Of a DNA stretch of 64,000 nucleotides, positions 45,749 through 54,525 are shown in pieces (position 1 is the stretch's first letter; each line of letters starts with the position of its first letter). The DNA comes from Methanolobus psychrophilus R15 (GTDB taxonomy: Archaea > Halobacteriota > Methanosarcinia > Methanosarcinales > Methanosarcinaceae). A program made the position numbers and the translations under genes. Location of the stretch: NCBI GenBank assembly GCA_000306725.1, contig CP003083.1, forward strand, positions 1,488,001 through 1,552,000. The letters are read 5' to 3'. The notes beneath the pieces are model-generated. The model was not told the DNA's origin, did not search any database, and saw only the letters and a program-made list of their open reading frames with translations.

Positions 45749-47665
45749 ATGGAACGTAAGGAATTCAGAGAGCTAACCCCTGTGGAAGATGCAAGAAAAC
45801 TGGTAAGCCGGATAAAAGTACTTTCAGGAACCGAATATATACATGTCGGCAATGCTACCGGGCGTATCCTGGCTGAGGATGTGCTCTCAGCTGTTGATGT
45901 GCCTGCATTTAACCGCTCTGTGAAGGATGGTTACGCCCTGCGCGCCAAAGACACTTACAAGGCAACAGAGCCGGAACCTATCTCCCTCAGACTTACAGCA
46001 TCCATACCTGCAGGCTGTGCTGACAGGTTCTTTGTTAATGACGGGGAAACCATAGAGATCTCAACCGGTGCGCCCATTCCAGAAGGTGCTGATGCGGTCA
46101 TAATGGTTGAGCAGACAAAACAGACAGAAAATACTGTGTATATTTATCAGCCGGTGCACATCGCAGAGAACATCATGCGCGCAGGTTCGGATATAATGAA
46201 AGGAGAGCGTGTGCTCAGGAAGAATACCCGCATCGGTTCAAGAGAGATAGGGGTGCTGGCATCCATCGGCAAAATGGAAGTTCCTGTAAAAAAACTTCTT
46301 GTGGGCATTATTTCAACGGGTGACGAGCTCATCGAACCGGGGAAGGAGCTGAAGCCAGGAAAGATATTTGATGCAAATTCCTACGCCATAGCCGCAAATG
46401 TAGAAGAATGCGGCGCAATACCCAGGATGTATGGCATTGTCCCGGATGAAGGTAAATTGATGGAAGAAGCACTTGACAAGGCGATAAATGAGTGCAACAT
46501 TGTCCTGACCTCTGGCAGTACTTCAGCTGGTATCGGCGATATCATGTACAGGATAATAGAGGATAAGGGAGAAACACTTACTCATGGCATTGCCATCAAA
46601 CCCGGGAAGCCGGTCGTCATCGGGATGATCAATGGGGTTCCCACTATAGGGCTGCCCGGGAATCCGACCTCTGCACTCAGCATATTCAACGAATTCGTGG
46701 CACCGATCATATATAATTCGCTTGGGATCGCGCCTACATTTAAGGCAAAGGTATCTGCAGTAATGGGAACAGGCATCCGCTCGGGAGGGCGCGAGGAGTT
46801 GTTCCCTGTGGGAGTGGTACGTGGCAGGGCATATCCTGCGGATAAGACATCAGGTGCCATTACAACCCTTGCAGATGCTGACGGCATAATTGAAATCAGG
46901 GCGCAGACAGAGTACATAGAGGCAGGCATTCCGGTAGAGGTCACAATGTTCGGTAATGCCAGAAGCCCGGACATAATGTTTGTTGGCGGGCAGTGTCCGG
47001 GTGTCGACCTGCTTGAGGACATGACAGGAAAGATGATCAGGACGCTCAACATGGGGTCCAGCGCAGGGTTCACAGCAATTGCAGGGGGCACCACTGATAT
47101 TGCAGGCGTCAACATGCCTGATGCAGAAGGAGAGTATAACCTTCCGGTCATTATGAAAATGGGCCTTACAGGCGTTGTGCTTGTCAAAGGATACAGGCGC
47201 GAACTTGGACTTATCTTCCTCCCCGGGATGGAGGTGGCGGAACTTGGGGATCTGCCCGGCCTGCGCCTGATCAACAGGAACCGGGGATCAGGGACAAGGG
47301 CTATACTGGATAGGGAGATAGGGAGGCTTGCGGCAGAGAAGGGCATTTCCAGGGCGGAACTTGCAAAAGCCATTGAAGGTTACAACTCCGGATCAAAGAC
47401 ACACCGTTCTGTATGCGATGCGATAAAGGATAAAAGAGCGGATGTGGGGTTTGGCCTGAAGGCTGCGGCTGAGGAGGCAGGACTTGCATTCCTTCCTGTG
47501 ACAGAGGATGAGTTCGATTTTGTGATACGCAAAGATGTACTGGATGCAAAGGAGATCAAGTCGTTCCTTTCAGTATTGAACTCGCATGAATTCTCAGAGA
47601 GGCTTCCTGCAGGGTTACGTACCTATGAGAGAACCGGTGAGACCATATCGCTGCCTGAAATGTAA
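45749..47665 (+). CDS. moeA: MoeA molybdopterin molybdenumtransferase fused to a periplasmic-binding-type domain
   Basis: This 638-residue protein joins MoeA (1 to about 405) to a LysR/PBP-type domain (about 410-638). MoeA inserts molybdate into adenylylated molybdopterin. Visible motifs are VDVPAFNRSVKDGYA, STGAPIPEGADAVI, GIISTGDEL, TSGSTSAGIGD and GLPGNPTSAL. The C-terminal part has VGGQCPGVDLLE, NRNRGSGTRAILD and a final FDFVIRKD, typical of the small-ligand domain seen in archaeal MoeA fusions. That domain may sense or deliver the metal oxyanion. It links to modABC in function. Confidence 0.92.
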   Translation: MERKEFRELTPVEDARKLVSRIKVLSGTEYIHVGNATGRILAEDVLSAVDVPAFNRSVKDGYALRAKDTYKATEPEPISLRLTASIPAGCADRFFVNDGETIEISTGAPIPEGADAVIMVEQTKQTENTVYIYQPVHIAENIMRAGSDIMKGERVLRKNTRIGSREIGVLASIGKMEVPVKKLLVGIISTGDELIEPGKELKPGKIFDANSYAIAANVEECGAIPRMYGIVPDEGKLMEEALDKAINECNIVLTSGSTSAGIGDIMYRIIEDKGETLTHGIAIKPGKPVVIGMINGVPTIGLPGNPTSALSIFNEFVAPIIYNSLGIAPTFKAKVSAVMGTGIRSGGREELFPVGVVRGRAYPADKTSGAITTLADADGIIEIRAQTEYIEAGIPVEVTMFGNARSPDIMFVGGQCPGVDLLEDMTGKMIRTLNMGSSAGFTAIAGGTTDIAGVNMPDAEGEYNLPVIMKMGLTGVVLVKGYRRELGLIFLPGMEVAELGDLPGLRLINRNRGSGTRAILDREIGRLAAEKGISRAELAKAIEGYNSGSKTHRSVCDAIKDKRADVGFGLKAAAEEAGLAFLPVTEDEFDFVIRKDVLDAKEIKSFLSVLNSHEFSERLPAGLRTYERTGETISLPEM

Positions 47666-47733
47666 CGATTGGACGGGAGAATTGGGATTTATCGGGAAAT
47701 CTTTTTTAGTTTAGCACGGTATTGTAGGTGCAA

Positions 47734-48825
47734 ATGAGCATAAACGAAGAAATAATATCAGTAGAGGAAGAAATCAGGAAAACGCCATACAATAAGGCTA
47801 CTTCCTTTCATATCGGTAGGCTTAAGGCCAAACTTGCCCGTCTGCGCGACGAGGTAATCAAAAAGGCATCCAGCAAATCAGGAGGAGAAGGATACTCCGT
47901 CAGGAAGTCAGGCGACGCTACCGTTACCCTTGTAGGTTTCCCTTCGGTCGGTAAATCCACCCTGCTGAACAAACTCACCGGCGCTAATTCACAGGTGGGC
48001 GCCTATGAGTTCACTACACTTGATGTCATCCCCGGTGTGCTTGAATACAAGAACGCAACGATCCAGATACTGGACGTGCCGGGACTTGTAAAAGGTGCCG
48101 CAAGCGGGCGCGGACGAGGCAAGGAAGTTATTGCGGTGGTAAGGAACTGCGACCTTGTGTTGTTCCTGATGGATGTATACCATCCTCAGCACTACCAGGT
48201 GCTCACCCAGGAGCTTTACGATGCCGGCATACGCCTCAACCAGAAGCATCCGGACGTAGTTATCAAAAGACAGGATCGTGGAGGTGTGACCATCAGCAGC
48301 ACCGTTGACCTGGAAATGTCTGATGAGCTCATCAAGACCATCCTTGGCGAATATAAGATCCATAACGCCCATGTGCTGGTGAGAGAAAGTATCAACGTAG
48401 ACCAGCTCATTGACGTGATCATGGAAAACAGGGTTTATGTACCAGCTGTCGCTGTGATAAATAAAGTGGATATGGCAGATGAATACGTACTCAATAAATG
48501 CAAGAAGGAATTCCCTGATGCAACCTACATATCTGCAGATAAGGAAAAGAACCTGCAGGAAGTAAGGGATGTCATCTACGATGCCCTCGACTTCATAAGG
48601 ATATACCTGAAACCCCAGGGAGGACCCGCAGACCTCGAGGAGCCCCTCATAGTCCGCAGCGGTACGACCATCGGGGATATCTGTGATCGATTGCACCGCG
48701 ATTTCAGGAGAAAGTTCAGGTATGCCCTTATATGGGGTAAGTCCGCAAAACACCCCGGCCAGAGAGCAGGCCTTGACCATGTCCTGCGCGACAAGGATCT
48801 TCTTACCCTGATAATAGCAAAGTGA
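47734..48825 (+). CDS. DRG/Obg-family GTP-binding protein with TGS domain
   Basis: This protein of about 363 residues has a helical N-terminus, then the G domain with G1 GFPSVGKST, switch TTLDVIPG, G3 DVPGL and G4 NKVD. Between G3 and G4 is the helix-turn-helix insertion typical of archaeal and eukaryotic DRG. The C-terminal TGS domain ends YALIWGKSAKHPGQRAG and VLRDKDLLTLI. These GTPases act on ribosomes. ATG 47734 is chosen over GTG 47728, which is part of the ribosome binding site AGGTG. Confidence 0.93.
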   Translation: MSINEEIISVEEEIRKTPYNKATSFHIGRLKAKLARLRDEVIKKASSKSGGEGYSVRKSGDATVTLVGFPSVGKSTLLNKLTGANSQVGAYEFTTLDVIPGVLEYKNATIQILDVPGLVKGAASGRGRGKEVIAVVRNCDLVLFLMDVYHPQHYQVLTQELYDAGIRLNQKHPDVVIKRQDRGGVTISSTVDLEMSDELIKTILGEYKIHNAHVLVRESINVDQLIDVIMENRVYVPAVAVINKVDMADEYVLNKCKKEFPDATYISADKEKNLQEVRDVIYDALDFIRIYLKPQGGPADLEEPLIVRSGTTIGDICDRLHRDFRRKFRYALIWGKSAKHPGQRAGLDHVLRDKDLLTLIIAK

Positions 48826-48881
48826 GCACTTTTTTGCATAACAAATAAGTACCATTATGCATTTATTGTGCTGATCAACGT

Positions 48882-48954
48882 AGTCCTGTAGGGTAGTGGT
48901 CAATCCTTTCGGCCTTTGGAGCCGAAGACCGTGGTTCGAATCCGCGCAGGACTA
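48882..48954 (+). tRNA. tRNA-Gln(TTG)
   Basis: The cloverleaf is complete. The acceptor AGTCCTG pairs with CAGGACT and the discriminator is A. The D-arm is GGGTAGTGGTCAATCC. The anticodon arm is TCGGC-CTTTGGA-GCCGA with anticodon TTG. The T-arm is CGTGG-TTCGAAT-CCGCG. CCA is not encoded. It borders the long gene-poor stretch on its right, but I found no second copy of its 3' end that would mark an integration site. Confidence 0.95.
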
Positions 48955-49308
48955 CTAAAATATTTAATATAGTCCTGCTTAGATACTGCTTTTTGCATGT
49001 ATGGAATCAAATCATTGTAGGGACATAAGCAATTATATTATATTCCCCAAAACCAAGGATAATTTCTGTTAGTAACCCTAATGCGCTGCTCCCAAAGCCC
49101 ACATCTAATAATTTGTATTTCTACCACATAACATAGAGCCTTACTAGATTAATAAGTAAAATGGATTTATCTAGTAAATTAATAATTGATGTGTTCTGCT
49201 TTTAGAGAGCAAGCACTGATTATAGAAGCAATTTAGGTTGAACATTGTAATCAGCTAGAGCGTTTACAAAAAATATAGAATATATAGAATACATTTTTAT
49301 AGTATCCA

Positions 49309-49490
49309 GATTATACAGAAAGTAGTTCAACATACTAAGGTAGTATGAGGCGCCTGGAAACCACCACGCTTTAAGGCGCCTCTCTCCTAACGAATCCGAG
49401 ATGTTCCCCAACATCTCTCAACTGATTCACTCCCGTGTTGCGGTTCATTTTCCCCACGACCCGCAATAATTAGTAGGTCTTTTCTTTATT
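49309..49490 (+). ncRNA. Candidate structured small RNA 1
   Basis: The gene-poor stretch 48955-50712 contains four similar TATA-plus-hairpin units; this is the first. A TATA-like TATATAGAA begins at 49281. Downstream are CATACTA/TAGTATG (49331-49347), GAGGCGCC/GGCGCCTC (49347-49354 with 49375-49382), and GAATC/GATTC (49392, 49424) enclosing the perfect hairpin GAGATGTT-CCCC-AACATCTC (49398-49417). TTGCGG/CCGCAA (49438, 49461) follows, then a T-rich tail TCTTTTCTTTATTT. No open frame fits. The strand is chosen from the TATA box and the T-tail. Function unknown. Confidence 0.45.
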
Positions 49491-49811
49491 TAACATAACC
49501 TTTTATTAATAATGCTAGTGACAAGTTATTTTATTACAGGATTCTATTTTAGCAGCAGCAAAAATTAAGGTCCCTAGTCAAATTGGCGAGACTTTATGTG
49601 TGTTTATAATATATACAAGCGGATATAATTATAATTTATCTAGTGCTTAAGGTGTGTACTGATGATTATAAACTCTTACCCCATAAGCAGGACATAATTT
49701 TAGTGCAATAATAAATTAATAAGCTATATAAAAAAGGTGGTTACTTATATCCATTTACTAATTATGAGAAATATAAATTCTATATATGTATATAGACGGA
49801 TTATTAATTTC

Positions 49812-49900
49812 AAACGTACGCGGGGAAAACCCACAACTGCAACAAACGGAGAAGTCCGAAATATATCACAAATAATGACAGTGCAGTGCATTTTTGATTT
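49812..49900 (+). ncRNA. Candidate structured small RNA 2
   Basis: A TATA-like CTATATATGTATATAG lies at 49780-49794. About 20-25 nt further begins a GC-richer island: GGGG-AAAA-CCC (49822-49832), and ACTGCA (49836) pairing with TGCAGT (49882) around the hairpin CGGA-GAAG-TCCG (49847-49858). A T-rich run ATTTTTGATTTGATTT follows. The shape is a small two-part stem with an inner tetraloop. Identity unknown and fold judged by eye only. Confidence 0.35.
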
Positions 49901-49994
49901 GATTTAATTATTGTATATTAAGTTATACTAAAATGGTGGTGAGTCAGAAGGTAATTTCGATATTGGTTTATAATATATAAGGCTAATTTAAACT

Positions 49995-50205
49995 GGACAC
50001 GGGGAGTGAATAAAAGAAAGCGAGGGAAACCTTATTGGAACCTTTGTCCACCTCCTGTGAATAAGTGAAACATGAGCCCCAATTCTCATGTTAAAACATA
50101 AGTTCCCCGAAAGCAACCCACAAAAGATGGTTTACTTGAGAATTATGTGAAACTCAAGACAGGAGGCTCACTATGGGTATCGTAATCCCGCACGATGCCC
50201 TTTCT
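49995..50205 (+). ncRNA. Candidate structured small RNA 3 (multi-branched)
   Basis: A TATA box TTTATAATATATAA at 49967-49980 precedes GGACA (49995), which pairs with TGTCC (50045). Then CCTCCTGT (50051) pairs with ACAGGAGG (50159), enclosing AACATGAG/CTCATGTT (50069, 50085) and CTTGAG/CTCAAG (50135, 50153). The end is GGGTATCGT/ACGATGCCC (50175-50200) followed by TTTCTT. This gives about 210 nt with a closed multi-branch loop. I do not recognise it as RNase P, SRP, intron or riboswitch RNA. Confidence 0.45.
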
Positions 50206-50283
50206 TCGCTGAATTCAAGTTGATTCATTTTTGTTCAAAAGTTAGATTCAATAAAGATATATTTTTAAAATCTAAAATTAATG

Positions 50284-50350
50284 TGCAGGGAGCATAAAAC
50301 CTTGACTAACCAACCACTAAGGGCATCGTATTGGCCACGATGCCCACACT
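50284..50350 (+). ncRNA. Candidate structured small RNA 4 / hairpin repeat
   Basis: A TATA-like GATATATTTTTAAAA lies at 50255-50269. About 50 nt later GGGCATCGT and ACGATGCCC form a perfect 9-bp hairpin (50321-50345). Its arms are nearly identical to those of the hairpin at 50175-50200, one base differing. No T-run follows, so this may be a repeat of the same element instead of a separate RNA. The following 360 nt up to 50712 hold only the promoter of the next gene. Confidence 0.3.
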
Positions 50351-50712
50351 TATAACACAATTCAGAGTATCTTTTGAGAATCCCATCTTAAACTCGTAAA
50401 AAGAGAAAGAATTACAAGTCTTTTGTTTTGATATCTTACAGTAAAGAACCCTAAAAATAGTAGGGGCAAGAGAAACATTATCTATCAGTATTTGATCCTA
50501 CAAAAGCGAATCTTGATTTTGAATACAACACTGCACGGTCGGGTCCTTATGTTATTGAACTGGAACTCTGAATGTTAATAGTTCTTTTAAAGTCCATATA
50601 TGGTCAGTTATTCTTTCACCCATGTTGAATATATGCGATGTATTTGTAGATTATTATATTCCAACACTGGTCCAAACAAATAGTTAAATATTTACTACAG
50701 GTTTATTTAACT

Positions 50713-51105
50713 ATGACAGAACAGGGGAAAATTACCAGTTTCAGGTTGCCTGATGAAATACTTGTGAAACTCGATAAATTGCAGGCAAATGGCTTTATCA
50801 AAGATCGCACAGATGGTGTGATCAAAGGAATTGAACACCTTTACAAAGAAAAAGAGGTAATAACCACAGCTTCCGGATTTTTAAATATGTTAAAAGAGTT
50901 TGTTAAATATCCCAGTATAATAATAAACTGGGATAAGCTGTCGGGAGATAGTGATATCCACACTGTGAATGAATATGGCGGATACGATAGAATACACAAG
51001 CTTGGGAAAGAGCACGCAAAAATATATCGATCAACTAGTGACGAAAATATAGTTGTGACCATAACAGCTGAACACGTCGGAGTAAGTGAAATGGAAGGAA
51101 AATAA
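50713..51105 (+). CDS. Ribbon-helix-helix-type putative DNA-binding protein
   Basis: This 130-residue protein starts with a likely ribbon-helix-helix unit: a short strand (KITSFRLPDEIL) followed by two helices (VKLDKLQANGF, DRTDGVIKGIEHLYKEK). The C-terminal half (about 55-130) is not recognised; it may bind a ligand or form oligomers. It is monocistronic, with a TATA-like TTAAATATTTAC about 25 nt upstream of the ATG. It could regulate the neighbouring small RNA region, but nothing in the sequence proves that. Confidence 0.6.
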   Translation: MTEQGKITSFRLPDEILVKLDKLQANGFIKDRTDGVIKGIEHLYKEKEVITTASGFLNMLKEFVKYPSIIINWDKLSGDSDIHTVNEYGGYDRIHKLGKEHAKIYRSTSDENIVVTITAEHVGVSEMEGK

Positions 51106-51343
51106 AGCCAAAGGGCTATCACCTGCAACCACCTAAAAACAACACATTCAGACATGAATTTCAAGCTTTTCGCCACCTTGATCTCCCTTATATTCTCACT
51201 TGGCTGCGTCCTGCCATATTCTTGAAGATCCTGCAGCCCATATCATAATTAAGGAACATTGTTCCAATTGCAATAAATCCCAATAGATCGTTAGTATCAT
51301 TGTACTTGTCTTATCAGGCTTGGATATTCAGGGGGTTGTTGTA

Positions 51344-52735
51344 ATGGGGGCTCGACACAGGATAGCGATTGGTTTAGTGATATCTCTTTTTATTATTGGT
51401 GGTGCAAATAATGCTTTAGCAGAGAGGGCGGAGGGGACGGAAGCACGCGTTTCAAACTCAATTGATTCATACAATCCGGCAATTTACGGAGACTGGATAG
51501 CATGGGATAACAGACGTGCTTTTTCTCCCGCTGAGATCTACCTGTACAATATATCATCAGGAGAGGAACTGCTGTTGACACCAATCCATACTATGACTTC
51601 AGAATATCCTGCGATCTATAAAGACAGGCTAGTGTGGAACGACTGGCGTCAGGACACAACGGGAGAAAATATGTTCTCTGGCATTTACATGTATAACATC
51701 TCTTCAGGAGAAAATAAGTTATTGATAGAAACATATTCTTTTTCCGCCCCTGTGATCTACAATGATGTGATTGTATGGCAGGATGAACGCTATGAGAACC
51801 CGGTGATCTATATGTACGATATATCGACCGGGGAGGAACAGCAGATAACAACCCATAATTCAGACCAGGCAAATCCTGTGATCCATGACGATGCAATAGT
51901 GTGGCAGGATAACCGGAGTGGGAGCTGGGACATTTATATGTATGCCATATCTACCGGAGAGGAGCGGCAAATCACCAGGGAAGTTTCAGATCAGACCAAC
52001 CCTGCTATCTATGGCGATAAGATAGTGTGGCAGGATTACCGGGAGGGGAACTGGGACATCTATATGTACGATCTTTCGTCCGAAAAAGAGATAAGGCTAA
52101 CCACAAGCGAGTCTGATCAGATAGATCCTGCAATATGTGGGGACAGGATCGTCTGGGTGGATGGATATCTTGAGATACTAATGTATGACATGTCTACCGG
52201 AAAAGAACTTCAGATAACTGACTGGGAAGACCATTCTTCAATAACAGAGGCAGAATGGAGAGGTCAGCCTGCAATTTACGAGAACAGGGTTGTATGGTCA
52301 GATGGACGCAATGGAATGGATCACCATGACATATACATGTTCACTCTTGAAGAGCAAGTACCAGAAGAGGTAATGGAGGGTTTTGTAGAAGATCCACTGG
52401 AAGCAACTGGAACTCAACAGGATCTAGCCACTGATTCGGAGGATTCTGGCACGCAAAGCTATGGAAGCATGAATACAGGCACCACTGGCAATAAAGGGGC
52501 GAACGCAATAGAAAACGCCGGAGAATCTGAACAGCTCATACTTAATTCCAGCCAGGAGGAAACTCCATCTACTGCAGAGAGCAAAAAGCAAGTTGAGAAT
52601 AATAGCACAACTGTTGCCAGTGCGACTGATAACTTAGAATTGGAAGATGGACGCAGTACTCCTGCATCTGGCATCTCCGTAGTCTTGCTGGCAGTGGTCA
52701 GTGTAGCCTTGTGGCTATTCAGGAGGCGAACCTGA
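51344..52735 (+). CDS. TolB-like beta-propeller surface protein
   Basis: This protein of about 463 residues has a signal peptide (IGLVISLFIIGGANNALA), then about seven repeats of roughly 45 residues with the pattern NP(A/V)I-x-(G/D)D-x-IVW-(Q/V)D and (D/E)IYMYD(I/L)STG(K/E)E-x-QIT. These are TolB/WD40-like propeller blades. A Ser/Thr/Glu-rich stalk follows (about 345-440), then a membrane helix (VVLLAVVSVALWLF) with RRRT, but no PGF or PEF sorting motif. ATG 51344 follows GGGGGTT; TTG 51320 is less likely. Such proteins are common on Methanosarcinales surfaces. Binding role inferred. Confidence 0.85.
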   Translation: MGARHRIAIGLVISLFIIGGANNALAERAEGTEARVSNSIDSYNPAIYGDWIAWDNRRAFSPAEIYLYNISSGEELLLTPIHTMTSEYPAIYKDRLVWNDWRQDTTGENMFSGIYMYNISSGENKLLIETYSFSAPVIYNDVIVWQDERYENPVIYMYDISTGEEQQITTHNSDQANPVIHDDAIVWQDNRSGSWDIYMYAISTGEERQITREVSDQTNPAIYGDKIVWQDYREGNWDIYMYDLSSEKEIRLTTSESDQIDPAICGDRIVWVDGYLEILMYDMSTGKELQITDWEDHSSITEAEWRGQPAIYENRVVWSDGRNGMDHHDIYMFTLEEQVPEEVMEGFVEDPLEATGTQQDLATDSEDSGTQSYGSMNTGTTGNKGANAIENAGESEQLILNSSQEETPSTAESKKQVENNSTTVASATDNLELEDGRSTPASGISVVLLAVVSVALWLFRRRT

Positions 52736-52802
52736 AGAATATATTGGGAGGGCATGCCGGAATCATCCATCAGGAAAGACAGTATCCGGTTATCTGGTAT
52801 TC

Positions 52803-53306
52803 CTACACTTCCCTTTTAAGTTCCTCACTATCCCTGCATTTGCAAAAGTCGCACAAGGCCAGCTCAACACCCGACTGCTTGCTCTTGACAGGACAATAAT
52901 ACTCGCCTCCCTGGGAGGTGATCATCAGCCCGCCGGGGAAGATCATCCCCGGAGGATGTATCGTCCGTTTTGCGACAAACACAAGATAAGGAGTGACCAC
53001 GGCCACAAAACGGAGGAATGCTCTTTGCCGGGGGTTACTTTTGTCTTTCTGCTGGCTTATCCTCGTAAGAAGGTCCCTGTGCTCTTCGTCGTCTACAGGC
53101 TCGGCCTTATCTGATGTTTTGCAGGTCCTGAGCTCCTGGAAAGCCTCGTACAGGTAAGTGAAATAATCAGAGGAATAGGCTTTCCTGTACTTCCCGGGCA
53201 GGTCCTGCACGCTGTCAACAACTGCGGCTCGGGCAAGGCAGATATCCTCGTTCGATATTTTCCGGGCTTCTTTTTGCAGGGAATTCAGGAGGTCTGTGGA
53301 ATCCAT
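52803..53306 (-). CDS. DUF2115 / UPF0305 family protein
   Basis: This 167-residue cytosolic protein resembles the methanogen-restricted UPF0305 (DUF2115) family: N-terminal helices (DLLNSLQKEARKISNEDI), HPPGMIFPGGL, a YYCPVK segment and a C-terminal CDFCKCRD. The four C-terminal cysteines could bind a metal or cluster. Function unknown. It may be co-transcribed with the upstream membrane-protein gene 98 nt away on the same strand. Confidence 0.7.
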   Translation of the reverse strand: MDSTDLLNSLQKEARKISNEDICLARAAVVDSVQDLPGKYRKAYSSDYFTYLYEAFQELRTCKTSDKAEPVDDEEHRDLLTRISQQKDKSNPRQRAFLRFVAVVTPYLVFVAKRTIHPPGMIFPGGLMITSQGGEYYCPVKSKQSGVELALCDFCKCRDSEELKREV

Positions 53307-53404
53307 TTCAACGAATGTATTTCCTTAATTCTAGATATACCTTAAAGACAGGAAATGAAAATCCATCTTTTACCACTCATATTTAGTCATTCTGTTGGAA
53401 CCTA

Positions 53405-54004
53405 TCACTTATATGCGACAGCTGCGGCTCTGCAATGAGAAGTCACAAAGGCAGATACAGGCCCGTACATGCCCTGTGTGCAAAAGATGGTGCTCTTCAC
53501 ACCATATCCACCCCGGAGCACGATGGTGTGATGTTTTGGATGGAACATGACCTTGCGGACATTATTCCACCTGAGACTCTGATCCTGCCTGCCCGCCGCC
53601 ATCATGCCTGCACCTGCAGCAGTGGGATTGCGGTTCAGCAGTCCTATGACGATCAGCAGGACATTAGCCACGCGGTTCCGGGACCTCTGTGGTTTGCGGG
53701 TTAATGTCCTGACACCTTTCTCATCTACGGAGTATGATAGCATATACCTGTTCCCATAGTAGATGAAAATGAAGACCCCTGTCAGCAGGAAAAGCAGAAA
53801 GACCATGAAAAGGAAATATCCGAATCCGGAAGTATTGGTGCCATCAGTAAGGAGGGAACCATCTATCAATGAAGGGAGCAAAATTAGGGACAAGATCATA
53901 CCAGTGAACAAAAAAGCAATAGCTAGGGCCCTTGCAACTTCAAGCATGATGAAACGGTTTGTGAGAATACTGACATCGATATCCCATTCAATGCTGTTTT
54001 CCAT
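53405..54004 (-). CDS. Unrecognised two-helix membrane protein
   Basis: This 199-residue protein has two hydrophobic helices (ALAIAFLFTGMILSLILLPSLI and GYFLFMVFLLFLLTGVFIFIYYG) near its N-terminus and a soluble C-terminal domain. In that domain YSVDEKGVRTLTRKPQRS and NVRKVMFHPKHHTIVLRGG resemble a bacterial PH-like fold. There is no signal peptide cleavage site. Family not recognised with certainty. Confidence 0.6.
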   Translation of the reverse strand: MENSIEWDIDVSILTNRFIMLEVARALAIAFLFTGMILSLILLPSLIDGSLLTDGTNTSGFGYFLFMVFLLFLLTGVFIFIYYGNRYMLSYSVDEKGVRTLTRKPQRSRNRVANVLLIVIGLLNRNPTAAGAGMMAAGRQDQSLRWNNVRKVMFHPKHHTIVLRGGYGVKSTIFCTQGMYGPVSAFVTSHCRAAAVAYK

Positions 54005-54145
54005 AATCAGGGTATGTTAAGAAAACATTAAATTGTTTCCTGTTAAATTATGATTGGAAATGAGATACCAATAAATGATGTAATGAATGATATCAATGAA
54101 CGATAAGTATAGATGAGATTATAGTAAAAGGTACAGGTGGTAATA

Positions 54146-54502
54146 ATGCAGGAGGATATACAAGTAAATGACGTGAAGGGTTTCCAGCCAAGGTCGGTCC
54201 GTTATGCAAAACAGATTGATGAGGCTTTTGGCGAAGGTCTTGCCGGATTCTATAATGCGGTCTGGGCAGACAGGGAGAACGGGCTTTCAAAGAAGGACAA
54301 GCATCTGCTTGTGTTTGCCATTGCATGCTCTAACCTTAAGACAGAGAGTGCCGTCAAGATACTCCAGAGGCTCAAGAAGTTCGGGGCGACTGCCGAGGAG
54401 ATCAAGGACGCGATGATGATAGCGGCATGGACCGGAGGCATCCAGAACTTCACCGATGTTTCACCGGAAGTGCTCAGGGAAATGGAAAGGCTGGGCTTCT
54501 GA
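54146..54502 (+). CDS. Carboxymuconolactone decarboxylase-like (AhpD-superfamily) protein without CxxC
   Basis: This 118-residue all-helical protein fits the CMD family: FYNAVWADRENGLSKKDKHLLVFAIACSNLKTE, AVKILQRLKKFGATAEEIKDAMMIAA. The redox Cys pair of AhpD is absent; only one Cys is present, in the usual region. The enzyme reaction is unknown. ATG 54146 has AGGTGG five nt upstream and is preferred over GTG 54137. Confidence 0.8.
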   Translation: MQEDIQVNDVKGFQPRSVRYAKQIDEAFGEGLAGFYNAVWADRENGLSKKDKHLLVFAIACSNLKTESAVKILQRLKKFGATAEEIKDAMMIAAWTGGIQNFTDVSPEVLREMERLGF

Positions 54503-54525
54503 GCCAGCCGCTTTTTCAGGCAGGA

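Noticed and set aside
46582-47373. 263-residue Pro/Ser-rich open frame opposite moeA
   Set aside because: Antisense shadow of the MoeA fusion, which has clear family motifs on the other strand.
48930-48960. tRNA-Gln as integration site of an island
   Set aside because: No duplicated 3' tRNA segment and no integrase gene within the window.
49220-49414. 64-residue open frame in the gene-poor stretch
   Set aside because: It runs through the strong stem-loops of the candidate RNA, has no ribosome site and no recognisable sequence.
49995-50205. RNase P or SRP RNA
   Set aside because: The invariant RNase P GAGGAAAGUC-type and SRP GNAR/GGAA signatures are not present.
49800-50350. CRISPR array
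   Set aside because: Hairpins are not regularly spaced, arms differ between units, no repeat-spacer pattern and no cas gene nearby.
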